A stretch of DNA of 64,000 bases from Leishmania mexicana MHOM/GT/2001/U1103 (lineage: Eukaryota > Euglenozoa > Kinetoplastea > Trypanosomatida > Trypanosomatidae). Below the pieces are notes generated by a model that worked only from the letters and a program-made list of their open reading frames with translations, did not search any database and was not told the DNA's origin. This document shows positions 33,295 through 42,565 of this stretch, in pieces (within the stretch, counting starts at the first letter, position 1; each line of letters begins with the position of its first letter). The stretch covers positions 1-64,000 of the forward strand of contig NC_018319.1 of NCBI RefSeq assembly GCF_000234665.1, given 5' to 3'. The translations under genes were made by a program, and so were the position numbers.

Positions 33295-35682
33295 TCATGA
33301 CTTCGCTGCAGCGGCTTTTACAGCGCCAAAGTAGCTGCCTACGGGAGCCAGCTGGCGTCGCAACACCTCTTCTGCCTCGCGCAGCAGCGCATCCGTCACA
33401 CCAGCCAGTCGGCGCAGTGTGATACTCTGCTCCTGTTCGACCATCGGCTGCGGTTGAATGATACCCACTACGGCAGGGGAAATGAAGTGACGCACCTCGA
33501 TGCCGCCGACGTAGCGCTGGAATACCTCACCCCTCTGCAGCGCCCGCGTGAGGGAGGTGAGCTGTGACTCCAGCGCGCTGAGCTGCTGCTGCTGCTGCTG
33601 CTTAGCCGAGGCCTCCTTCTTCTTTTTGTCGGTCGCCTTGAACTTCGCGGCTGGGGTGGGCGACGCGCAGGCCGTCGCTGCCGCTTCCGGTGGTGCTGCA
33701 GCTGCAGCGCGCTGGCTCAGCTCCTGGCCATTTCGATCCGGCGCACCGTACAGCACCCACACCTCCACGCCGTCCCCGATGCGCACGTCCACGCGGCCCT
33801 CATACGTAGCGCTGCGAGGCTGGAAGGGCAAAAACGAGAGAAGCGTCCGGGCGGCCGCTGCGGCGACAAACCTCACGACAGCGACTGCCAGCACGTTGCT
33901 GCACGACGGCATTACGCAGAACGTGTGCTTCCCCGGCAAGATCTGCGAGCACAACGGAGTTATGAGGCGGCAAACAGATGGCGACAGGTACTGGCGCGGC
34001 AGCACTGGGGAGCTGCTCGGCGTGAAGCCGACGCGCATCTCGTACGAGACCACCGGCGCGAACGCCGCCTCTCTAGCGACGGTGATCACGGCGTTGTATG
34101 GGTCAGCGCGAATCGGCCGCGCTCCAATAACCAGTACATAGTCGCCCGCCTGTGGCACAGTGAGGGTGAAGGTGTCCGTGCTGGTGCTCTCTTCGCACTG
34201 GTGCCACACCCACTCCGCCCCTAGGGGTGCTGTCTGCGAAAGATCCTCAGGAAGGGTCCGGAGCGTGCCCATGTACAGAACGCAGCACAGCTCCGTTGTG
34301 CTGGAGTAGTGATTCACAAACGACACGTACGACGGCGACCCGCTGGCGGCAAAGGCGCAGTGCGTCTTGTGGGAGGACAGCTGAAGCCCATAGTGGTAGA
34401 AAGCAGGTGTGAGGCGCGGCCGCACGCCCCACTGCACTACCCTCATGGCTGTTCGCACGAGCGCCTTTGCGGGGTCTGCAGGGAGGTGAGAGGCAAGAAA
34501 GTAGGTGGGGTGAGCAAAGAAAAAGAACTCCCGCCGAAGCCTCTCCGGGGTAACGGGTAGCAGCTGAACGGACTCATTCCACGGCGCCGCCCCTGGCCCC
34601 GCCGACGGCGATGACTGCGATTGGGCGAGCGCCTTGCCACGACCCGCTGCGTTGCCCGCTCGCTGTCCTTTACCCGCCTCCGGCAACGCCACAGACGACG
34701 GCACATCGGAATGGGACGCAGCACTGCGCAGCACCCCATTCGACAAGGCAGCCGACACATCCACAAGGTACTGCCTCCCGTCCACCGTCACCAAATTCCA
34801 ACTCCACTCAAACGCCTCCTCCGGTGCCGCGCCCTTCAGTTGACCCACCACAACTTCGCACGAGACGCCGACGCTGGTCAGCATGCGCATGTACACGTCT
34901 GCCAGAACCGGCGCTGGAGCGCGCCGCGTCTGTAGGGCCACTAATAATGGATCAGGGGGAGCGGCGGGCTCTAGCGTTGTCGGAACTTCCTTCACCTTGC
35001 GCGCCGGGCGGTTGGACTTGCGCGCTGACGTCGCCGCCTTCGCCGCGGACGGTAGACCGACCATCGAGACACCTCCGCTGTCCTCTTTTGCTTCTTCTAC
35101 AGCTCCTGGCACGCTCACCTGCAGCGTCATGTGAGAACACAGCCACATGTACACGCAGCACGCCTTCTTCATGGTGCACTGCGTGGCCATCTGCCGCCAC
35201 GTGACAGTCATAAAGGGGTCTACCAGCTGCTTCGCAATCGCCGACCACTCCGTGGCGTCGCTCAGCGAGCCAACGACGCTGCACCGCAAATCCGCTTCGC
35301 ATCGCAGGGCCTCTGGCAGGCCCCAGCCTGCGACTTCTACGGGATCGTAAGCGGTGTCCGTCTCCACCCCCTTGCCCCGACGCCCGTCTAGCGGTACCTG
35401 CGCCTTGTCATTTGAACTGGTGCGGTCGAGCGCCGCCGTCGTCCCGGGGGCAGCCGCGCCCCTGCTTTCCCGCTCCATGCTAAAGCCAAAATGACGCAGG
35501 TAGTCAGCGTAGCGGTTGAGGGGCAGCCGCGCCGCGGCGGCTTCGGGCAGGTGCGTGTGTGCTTCGTAGAGCGAGGCACCGTATTGAAGGAGCGAAAGAC
35601 ACGAGGAAGAGGCGGCGGCTGCCTCGGCCTCTGCGCTCATTTTCGTCTGTGCCGCTAGGGCAGCGGCGCTAGCTGCCTTCAT
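33295..35682 (-). CDS. KY-type transglutaminase-like protein, probably inactive
   Basis: A 795-aa protein. Residues about 255-310 carry a transglutaminase-like core: APAPVLADVYMRMLTSVGVSCEVVVG, then WSWNLVTVDGRQYLVDVS. The expected Cys-His-Asp triad is mostly lost: the Cys position is Ala (~257), the His of H-x-W-N is Trp (~293), and only the Asp (~308) remains. Downstream, FFFFAHPTYFLASHLPAD and a terminal GDYVLVIGARP resemble the KY/kyphoscoliosis-peptidase repeats found after that core in cytoskeletal proteins. The C-terminal third has a Lys-rich and poly-Gln stretch, then a helical end. A scaffolding role is plausible, but the fold call is from motif memory. ATG at 35680-35682; Met15 (35640) is an alternative. 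Confidence 0.62.
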   Translation of the reverse strand: MKAASAAALAAQTKMSAEAEAAAASSSCLSLLQYGASLYEAHTHLPEAAAARLPLNRYADYLRHFGFSMERESRGAAAPGTTAALDRTSSNDKAQVPLDGRRGKGVETDTAYDPVEVAGWGLPEALRCEADLRCSVVGSLSDATEWSAIAKQLVDPFMTVTWRQMATQCTMKKACCVYMWLCSHMTLQVSVPGAVEEAKEDSGGVSMVGLPSAAKAATSARKSNRPARKVKEVPTTLEPAAPPDPLLVALQTRRAPAPVLADVYMRMLTSVGVSCEVVVGQLKGAAPEEAFEWSWNLVTVDGRQYLVDVSAALSNGVLRSAASHSDVPSSVALPEAGKGQRAGNAAGRGKALAQSQSSPSAGPGAAPWNESVQLLPVTPERLRREFFFFAHPTYFLASHLPADPAKALVRTAMRVVQWGVRPRLTPAFYHYGLQLSSHKTHCAFAASGSPSYVSFVNHYSSTTELCCVLYMGTLRTLPEDLSQTAPLGAEWVWHQCEESTSTDTFTLTVPQAGDYVLVIGARPIRADPYNAVITVAREAAFAPVVSYEMRVGFTPSSSPVLPRQYLSPSVCRLITPLCSQILPGKHTFCVMPSCSNVLAVAVVRFVAAAAARTLLSFLPFQPRSATYEGRVDVRIGDGVEVWVLYGAPDRNGQELSQRAAAAAPPEAAATACASPTPAAKFKATDKKKKEASAKQQQQQQLSALESQLTSLTRALQRGEVFQRYVGGIEVRHFISPAVVGIIQPQPMVEQEQSITLRRLAGVTDALLREAEEVLRRQLAPVGSYFGAVKAAAAKS

Positions 35683-36757
35683 TGCAACAAGAGAAGGTAG
35701 GAGTCCCTACAGCACTGTGCGTGTGCATGGGCGCTGCTGCTGCCATACACGATGAGGTACGAGGCAGAGATGTCCGCCCACCACCGCCACCACCACCACC
35801 CAGTCCGCGGCAACAGCACGAGAAAAATGAAAGGCGAGAGCGAGAAGGAAACAAAGGAGTTGGCGGGTGGGAGGCGAAAGATGGCCCGGAGACGTTCAAA
35901 CAGAGAGACGCGGAAGGGATGTGCCCGGGGCTGTCAAGTGAGCCGTGCAGCGCTCTGTGTCTCCTTGCGCGCAGGCCTCCTCCTGCGGGGCAGGTGGCAT
36001 TAAGAGTTGCCCACAGTTGACGATTCTTGTTGACGTGCTCGCCGTGGCAGAGATGACACCACAGAGGCGCCACACACACACACCGTCGTCATCGCGGCTG
36101 CAATCGTCAACAACAGCAGCGAGTGACCCACACGCACGGACAGAGAGAGAGCGAGAGGCGAGAGAGACATGGCAGAGTCCCTCCCTCACCCTCCTTGTTC
36201 CTTTGCTCGAGACGCACCTGCTCACTGCACACGATGGTGTCTTCGCAGCGTTGACGTATGTGTCTGTGACTGTGTCTGTGTCTGTGGATGTTGGTGTTAT
36301 CTGTTCCTCCGCGTTACAATGTCTGCCCCACCCCCACCCTCCGTGTGCGGGGGAAGAGGGCCCGTGTGATGGGGTGGAGACGTAGAGAAGGCAAGTGAGC
36401 GCGTGGATAGGGAAGAAGCGAAGGGTGGTCACCACACCCCGCCCTCCCCTCCCACATTCGCTCATGTTTGCAACTATGGCGACTCAGATTCTATGCTGAA
36501 CGTGCCGTGCTCTTCTTTCCACGTGCCTCCTGTGTGCGAGCGCACACGTGCCTGCGGAGAGGGCCGGCAAGGGAGCGGAGGGGGAGAGGGGAGGGAAAGG
36601 CAGGGAGGCGGTGATGTGAAAAAGAACGCACAGCGACCGGCAGCGTCGCCCCGCCTCGTGCGTGAGAGTCCCTCCCGGCCCCTCTCGTAGCAGAACTGCC
36701 CGTCCTTTACTCACGGCCCCACTCTCTCTTGTCTCTCTCCCTGTCGCCTCTAATGCG
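35683..36757. other. Spacer between mitochondrial carrier and KY-like gene
   Basis: About 1.1 kb, no gene. It has a CACCACC-rich patch near 35778-35800 and a GT-rich patch near 36255-36295 (TGTGTCTGTG units). Expected to hold the carrier 3' UTR and KY-like 5' UTR. Confidence 0.55.
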
Positions 36758-37714
36758 CTACTCGGCTGCTGATCCGTCGGACTCGGCGACAGGGTCGATG
36801 ATAAGCACCGCCGAGACTGGCAGTGGCTTGCGGTGGTACATCTGGGCATAAGTGAACAGCACCAGCTCAAACGAGTATATTTGCGTGGCCTTGCTAATGA
36901 CGCTGCGTAGAATCTGCGGGGCCAAACCCTTGTAGAAGCCGAGGAAGCCGTCCGCCGCGTAAATGTGCCGCACTGTTGGCACCACCCGCACGTAGTCGTG
37001 CTCCCCCGTCACCTTGTTCACCGTGCGCAGGTGGTTCATGATGACGTTGTACGGGTACGCAATCCCCACTGCAACTAACTTCGCTATCATCGTCAAGGAC
37101 ACCGTCGCCGCCGAGGACCACCAAAAGCCGCGCTCGCCGAAGCTTCCCTCGTGCGTCACACGCTTGAGCAGCTCATACACGGTCCAGAAGCACCCTTCTT
37201 CTACAAAGCGGCCAGCTATGTTGGTGACTGTGCCGCGGTAGAGGCCCCGCATGCCGTCGCGGCGCATGACATCGCTCAACACTTGGTGGATCGTGAGTTT
37301 GTCGTCAACCTGCACCCGGGTCCGAATCACAAACAGCGGGGAGAGGGTCAGGTTTGTCGCCGTGACGGCACCAAAGGCGCAGATCATCGGTCGCACCTGC
37401 TCGCTCACCCTCGAATCGCCGAGCTCACCCTTGAGAAAGCGGTAGGTGGGAAGGTAGATGGCGTTGGATGGTATGGAGGCCATGATGTTGGCGCCGAGAC
37501 CGCGGCTGAAGGCGTGAAAGAGGCCCTCTTTGAAGAGCTCGCGTGCTGTAATGAGCAGGCTCTTGTGCGGCTTTCCTGTGGCAGACCGGCCGGCCGATAA
37601 GCGCACACGAATAGTGTCGAGCGGGTTGGTAACGCACGTCGAGCAGACGCCGGCGAACCCGCCGGCGAAAACGGAGACTAGGTTGTCCCGTTCGGCGCGC
37701 GACGTGGATGTCAT
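36758..37714 (-). CDS. Mitochondrial carrier family (SLC25) protein
   Basis: A 318-aa inner-membrane transporter with three repeats of about 100 residues and six helices. Repeat 1 has a full signature, PLDTIRVRL (31-39), and a matching RGLGANIM. Repeat 2 reads PLFVIRTRV (126-134), with the acidic residue of PxD/E replaced by Phe. Repeat 3 reads PYNVIMNHLR (221-230), losing both the acidic residue and the basic one. Such asymmetric signatures occur in carriers with unusual substrates. GLYRG and GFYKG motifs close repeats 2 and 3. Overall it looks nearest the folate/pyrimidine-nucleotide group, but I would not name a substrate. The ATG (37712-37714) lies 15 nt after a pyrimidine tract and AG. 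Confidence 0.9.
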   Translation of the reverse strand: MTSTSRAERDNLVSVFAGGFAGVCSTCVTNPLDTIRVRLSAGRSATGKPHKSLLITARELFKEGLFHAFSRGLGANIMASIPSNAIYLPTYRFLKGELGDSRVSEQVRPMICAFGAVTATNLTLSPLFVIRTRVQVDDKLTIHQVLSDVMRRDGMRGLYRGTVTNIAGRFVEEGCFWTVYELLKRVTHEGSFGERGFWWSSAATVSLTMIAKLVAVGIAYPYNVIMNHLRTVNKVTGEHDYVRVVPTVRHIYAADGFLGFYKGLAPQILRSVISKATQIYSFELVLFTYAQMYHRKPLPVSAVLIIDPVAESDGSAAE

Positions 37715-40164
37715 GACGTACGAGAAGGGCTAAAAGGGGGGAGAGAGCGTGCGCGTGCGTATGCGTTTATGTGCCCCGCTTCACGTCAAACCGCACAGTC
37801 CACCTCACATGAAGAGGAAGAAGGGAGGGGGAGGGGGAATGCACGGAGAGTTGTGTGTAAGGCGGGCGTCAGGTGCGAAGGAGAGGGCACCAGCCGCAGC
37901 AACAGCATCAAACGAGGCGGGCGACGACGAAGAAAAGGGAAGATGAGGAGGAGTGTATATATATATATGTGTGCGTATCGAAGAGGGGGTGGGGAACGAC
38001 CCAACACGCAACCCTCGACGAGAACGTAATCTGTATAAAAGAAGGGGAGTCAGGCAGACAGAAAGAGAGTGTGTGTCACGCCGCGTGCGTTTCAATGCGT
38101 GTGCGCCTGTAGGGGTGCTGATGGATCTGTGCGTGTATGCGTCGCAGTGGCTGCAGCTCTACCTACATGAATGACGTTCTGTGTGCGATAGAACTGCGCC
38201 CAAAGGAGAGGAAGGAGAAGGCGAGAGGCGGTAGAGGGAAGGGGCCAACAAAGAGGTAGAGACATCTTCGGTGGATTGAGGGAGCGGACACGCTGACGTG
38301 CAACATCTCCGTCGTCCACGATTTGACTTTCCGTGGTCCACAAGGATGATGGTGAACTGCTGCTGCACTTGCCTCCCCCAAGAACCGCCGCATCTGATAG
38401 AAAGAGCTTCTCGTGAGGGAGGTAGCCGGTACCTGCTCACATCTTCCGCTCCTCATCCCTTCTCGTTCGAATCTGCGGTGTAGAGCCTTCAGATATCGGA
38501 GGTTGCCACGATTTCGATAGAGGCACACAGGGCTGAGAACCCGCCATCAGTCGCAGAAAGCAGATCATTTTCGTCGGACCCGAAGAAAAAAATGCGAAAA
38601 CAAAAGGGCATCCCCTCAGCGGGGACACGGCGCCTTCTCCCTTGCATGACATCCACAGCTTGTCCCCACCCCCGCAGTCGTTCACTGCTACTGTCGACCG
38701 CGTGTTCATCAAGCACATCTCGCTTGCTGGGTATGCATGGCGCCTTCCCCCCTCCCCCCTCATCATCTTCGCACTCACGGCACACTCAGCTATGTCAGAG
38801 ACGAAGCCATACTTACCTGAACTCCGATATCGCACTGAGCGAGCTTTACCATATGCGTCAAGGTGCTCCACGAGGGAGAAGACGAGGGGGAGGGGGTGCT
38901 TGATCCCTGGTTCAAAGCACAGCCAACCATCCTTGCAATAACCGCCGCATCTGAAGCATGTGGCATTCCCATAGCTGGCCGGGCTACCCAACGCAGCTAC
39001 CAGCTGCAAGAAAAACGGCGATCTGCGCGGGGGAGGGGGAGGGGCGTGCGCGCGAATCTGTGTGACACCTTCTCGAGGAGTGTTTCGGGGGCAGCAGTGT
39101 GCTGCTCAGGAAAGACGAAATGGAATGAAAGCAGGAGTTGTACACGCTGAGCACGCGCGAGTGTGCCACCACACCGTGCACTACTTTATCGTTCTCCAGT
39201 CCACCCATGCTCAGTGGAGGAGGGTCAAACCCAAAAAGAGAGCGTCATGGCGGGGAGGAGAAAGCCACCCAGAGACCCCGCCTCTCACCTGTCCCCTCCC
39301 TTCCCGCCCTCCCGCCATTACGGTCGTCGGCGGGACGCTGTGAACAAAAGACAAGAGTGAAGACAAAGAGCAGACGACAGAGGGAGAATGGGAGGAAGAG
39401 GGAAACGGAAGGGTGAGAGGGCTGCCGTTGCCTGCACGCACTACGAGAGAGATCTGTGTGCAGTGCCCCCCAACAAGCGGACAGCAGCGTTGGCCCCAGT
39501 GGGAGGGTCATCCAGCATGTCCTTCGCTGTTTCTTTTGCCCGCCTTTAGCACCGGCGGCTATCCCCGGTGGTAGGGTAGCATTAGGCGGCCTTCGCGTGT
39601 AGCCGTGCGCTGTCGCTCGCCTTCTCCTCGTTCGTCGCCTTGTTCTTCTTGTTATACGTTAGTCGTATCTTACGTAGTTGGAGGCAGGGAGGGGGAGGCG
39701 CCTGTCTCCCTGCACGGCCTCGTGATGTGCAGGAGCGGAGAGAGGCGAGCAGAAGGGCAGCATGGGCCCCGTTTCAGGACTTGCACAGCCGCTACTCTCA
39801 AGAGTACCCCCACCCTTCCCACTCAATGGCTGAACTGGTAGTAGAGGTGATCATACAGTTGTTCCCACACACCCTGCATGCGTGGGCGGTGCGAGTGGGA
39901 AGGTGTATGGGGGAAGCGCGGAAGGTGGATCAAACAAAGACCGAGCGAACAGAGGAGACGAGCGGGCATCCCTCGCTAGGGTGAGGGCTGACTCCCGGCA
40001 CAGCGCAAGAGAGCACCAGTTAGCTCCAGAAAAGATGCACACACGCAACGACACACATAGAGACGCTAGCAACTCCGCGTCGCCACCGCCCTTCTCAGCC
40101 TCCTCTGCCCCTTCCCTGCAGCCCACGTCTACACCTGCCGATGTCCGCCACCACTGCTGCCTTC
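37715..40164. other. Spacer downstream of the DEAD-box helicase, with unexplained complex sequence
   Basis: About 2.45 kb. It has a TA run at 37956-37968. From about 38290 to 38990 the sequence loses its simple G/A-rich character and becomes complex. Minus-strand frames there show short protein-like stretches, but no frame has an ATG-started ORF of convincing length. Candidates are a decayed gene, an old retroposon or a conserved UTR element. Beyond 39000 ordinary G/A- and C/T-rich spacer resumes. Confidence 0.5.
37730..37747 (-). promoter_or_regulatory. Predicted trans-splice acceptor for the mitochondrial carrier
   Basis: A C/T-only tract on the minus strand ends in TTTTAG, the AG at plus-strand 37731-37730, leaving a 15-nt 5' UTR. 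This is the cleanest acceptor I see in the window. Confidence 0.6.
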
Positions 40165-42498
40165 TCAGTGCTTCTTCATGCGCTTATGGCGAGACTTCTT
40201 GTTGCGCTGCTTACCGTCGCCGTGCTTGTAGGGAGCAACGCCCTTCTGCGCGCGAGCTTCGGCACGCCGCTCCTTGGCAGCCTGGCGGATCTTTCGCTGC
40301 TTGAGCTTCTTCACGACGCCGGCTTGGATCTTCTTCTCGCTCTTCGCGCGCAGCTCGCGTGCACGGGCCTTGATCTTGCTCGTCTCGTGCATCTTCCTTT
40401 CCCGCTCCACGCGGCGCACCTTGCGCTGACGCTGCAGAATCTCCGTCTCCTCCCGCTCCAAGTTCGACAGCTCGTTCTGGAAGTGGTTGATAGTCACCTC
40501 CGCCTCCTTCTCGTACAGACGGCGCGCCTCCTCGTCGCGTTTTTTGCGCTCCTCGCGGCTAAGGCACCACTCCCGCTTCGCCTTTGTCGTCACCTCGTTG
40601 AGGAAGCCGTCGCTGGCGGTGCCGTAGCGCTTCTCGGCCTGGGTAATCTTCTCCTCAAGCTGCTCGGCCGCCAGTTGTGCACGCACCTGCGGGAACACGT
40701 CGTCGACGTCCTTGGTCGCCCTGGCCAACAGCGCATCCGGCACATCGCGGCGCTTCACAGTCGCTACCTGATGTTCGTTGATGGCGCCGCTCACCGAGAG
40801 GATCTTGCGCATGATGTCGGCATCCTCGACCTCATGCACGAGGGACACCGCGGTGCCGGTCTGACCAATGCGCGCGGTGCGCCCCACGCGGTGGATGTAG
40901 GCAGTGAGAGTCGGCGGCAAGTCGTAGTTGAGCACCGTGGCCACTCCTTGAATGTCGAGCCCACGCGACGCCACGTCGGTGGTGATGAGGTACCGCACCT
41001 CGCTGCGCGCAAACTTCTCGAAGGCCTGAAAGCGCTCTGCCTGCAGCTGGTTGCCCTGAATCTCCGCAGCAGGCAGGCCCAGTGCGTTGAACACGAGAGC
41101 CAGTCGATGCGTGGTGGTGCGGTAGCGGCAGAAGATGATTGTCTTGTCCTTTAGGTAGTTCTGGCAAAGGGCAACGAGGTAGCGCGTCTTGACCTTGGCG
41201 ATATGTTCCTGCTCGCTTTCCACGGCGGCAGCGCCGTCCCGCCCGTCCTCTGCGTCGTCAGCCGACGCCCGCTCTGCTCGGCGCCGCTTCTGGCGCAGTC
41301 GCTTTTCACGCGGTATCTCGCTGTCCTGCGCTGCCGCTTCTGCAGTGGTGGCAGCGGCGCCATCTACGTTGTCGGCAGTCGACGTCGACGTCGCAGGGAT
41401 GGTGCGGATGCGCACAAACTGCTGCCGGAGCTTCGACTGCAAGGCGATGTGGCCGATATCGACGTTGATGGGCTTGAAAAGGTGCTCTTTGGCGAACTCA
41501 TCAACCTCCTTCGTCATGGTGGCAGAGAACATGAGCACCTGGCGCGTCTCTTCCGGGACGTGCTGCAGGATGTCCAGCACTTGATCTTGCAGAGTGACCG
41601 TCAGCATCTTGTCGCACTCATCCAGCACCAGCACCTCCACCCCGGTTAGGTCGAGACCGGCGCCGTTCTTGTAGTTGTGGATGTAATCGACAAACCGGCC
41701 AGGGGTTGCCACCAGGATATCCGGCACCGCGTCCAGCGCGGCCTCCTGCGCGGCAGGCGCGACACCGCCGATAGCCAGCGCCACCGTCAGCCCCGAAGTG
41801 AACTGGAGGAGCTGCGCTAGCATGTCTTGGCACTGCACGCCGAGCTCCCGCGTCGGCAGCAGCACAACGGCCCGGATGAAGCGGCGTCGACTGTTCATCG
41901 TGGTTGCTTTCTGCGGCTGCCGCGTGAGGAGCAGGTGCGCTAGTGGTAGCAAGAAGGCAGCGGTTTTGCCGGATCCCGTGACGGCTCGCGCGCACACGTC
42001 CGCCCCGCGCAGCGCCGCAGGAATGGCCTCCGCCTGCACTGGTGTGGGAGAAATGTACCCCAGGTGCGACACAGCGCGGATAAGAGCCTTGCACAGCCCC
42101 AGCTCCAGCCACATGATCTTTTCCTGTGTCTGCTCGCTGCCCTCGATGGTCGCAGCGGCACCAGCAGCCCCGGCCGTGCGCCACTGTGCAGTCCCGTCGC
42201 CGCCCTCCGACGGTATCGCTGAGGAGAGCGGCGACGATGGAGACGCAACAGACGAGGCGGCGGCGGCGCCGTTAGTTGTTGCTGCCTGCGCCGCGCCGCG
42301 CCCGCCCGTCAGGCCGCTAAAGAACAAAGACGTGTTCTCCAAGAGCTCATCGGACGCCTGCGCGGCCGAGTCCGTACCCCGAGGCGCGTGTGCAGCTCTG
42401 GCGCCGCTACCCCCGCCACGATACCCGCCGCGTGCACCATAGGAACGCTGTCCACCGCCGCGGCCGCGACTTCCAGATGAGCGTCCGCGGCCTCGCAT
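40165..42498 (-). CDS. DEAD-box RNA helicase, Drs1/DDX27-like, with DECD motif II
   Basis: A 777-aa ATP-dependent RNA helicase, probably nucleolar and acting in large-subunit rRNA processing. The N-terminus is RGG/Gly-rich (1-40). All core motifs are present: Q motif (YISPTPVQ), I AVTGSGKT (172-179), Ia PTRELG, Ib TPGRF, II DECD (293-296), III SAT (325-327), IV IIFCRYR, V TDVASRGLD, VI HRVGRTARIG. An acidic and basic insert of about 70 residues separates the two RecA domains, and the C-terminal ~200 residues are a Lys/Arg-rich coiled coil, as in Drs1/DDX27. Motif II is DECD instead of the DEAD usual for this group. The ATG at 42496-42498 lies 33 nt after a predicted leader acceptor. Confidence 0.93.
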   Translation of the reverse strand: MRGRGRSSGSRGRGGGQRSYGARGGYRGGGSGARAAHAPRGTDSAAQASDELLENTSLFFSGLTGGRGAAQAATTNGAAAASSVASPSSPLSSAIPSEGGDGTAQWRTAGAAGAAATIEGSEQTQEKIMWLELGLCKALIRAVSHLGYISPTPVQAEAIPAALRGADVCARAVTGSGKTAAFLLPLAHLLLTRQPQKATTMNSRRRFIRAVVLLPTRELGVQCQDMLAQLLQFTSGLTVALAIGGVAPAAQEAALDAVPDILVATPGRFVDYIHNYKNGAGLDLTGVEVLVLDECDKMLTVTLQDQVLDILQHVPEETRQVLMFSATMTKEVDEFAKEHLFKPINVDIGHIALQSKLRQQFVRIRTIPATSTSTADNVDGAAATTAEAAAQDSEIPREKRLRQKRRRAERASADDAEDGRDGAAAVESEQEHIAKVKTRYLVALCQNYLKDKTIIFCRYRTTTHRLALVFNALGLPAAEIQGNQLQAERFQAFEKFARSEVRYLITTDVASRGLDIQGVATVLNYDLPPTLTAYIHRVGRTARIGQTGTAVSLVHEVEDADIMRKILSVSGAINEHQVATVKRRDVPDALLARATKDVDDVFPQVRAQLAAEQLEEKITQAEKRYGTASDGFLNEVTTKAKREWCLSREERKKRDEEARRLYEKEAEVTINHFQNELSNLEREETEILQRQRKVRRVERERKMHETSKIKARARELRAKSEKKIQAGVVKKLKQRKIRQAAKERRAEARAQKGVAPYKHGDGKQRNKKSRHKRMKKH

Positions 42499-42531
42499 GC
42501 TGTCAGAGCTGCGCGCGTCTATTTTTCAGCG

Positions 42532-42565
42532 CTCAAGGAGAGCGGGAAAAGAGAAACTGGAAAGA
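42532..42565 (-). promoter_or_regulatory. Predicted trans-splice acceptor for the DEAD-box helicase
   Basis: A minus-strand pyrimidine-rich tract (about 42565 to 42534) leads to AG at 42533-42532, giving a 33-nt 5' UTR. A second AG lies a few bases further downstream. Confidence 0.5.

Noticed and set aside
38460..38480. A GTTCGAATCT string resembling a tRNA B box
   Set aside because: No matching A box, acceptor stem or anticodon arm could be placed around it.
38437..39009. A 190-codon minus-strand frame in the helicase spacer
   Set aside because: It opens at a non-ATG codon, its first ATG is about 80 codons in, and the composition is not convincing. I keep the region only as an unexplained block.
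40141..41154. A 337-codon plus-strand frame under the helicase gene
   Set aside because: It is the antisense shadow of the helicase CDS; its Leu/Arg/His-rich composition is what GC-rich antisense frames give.
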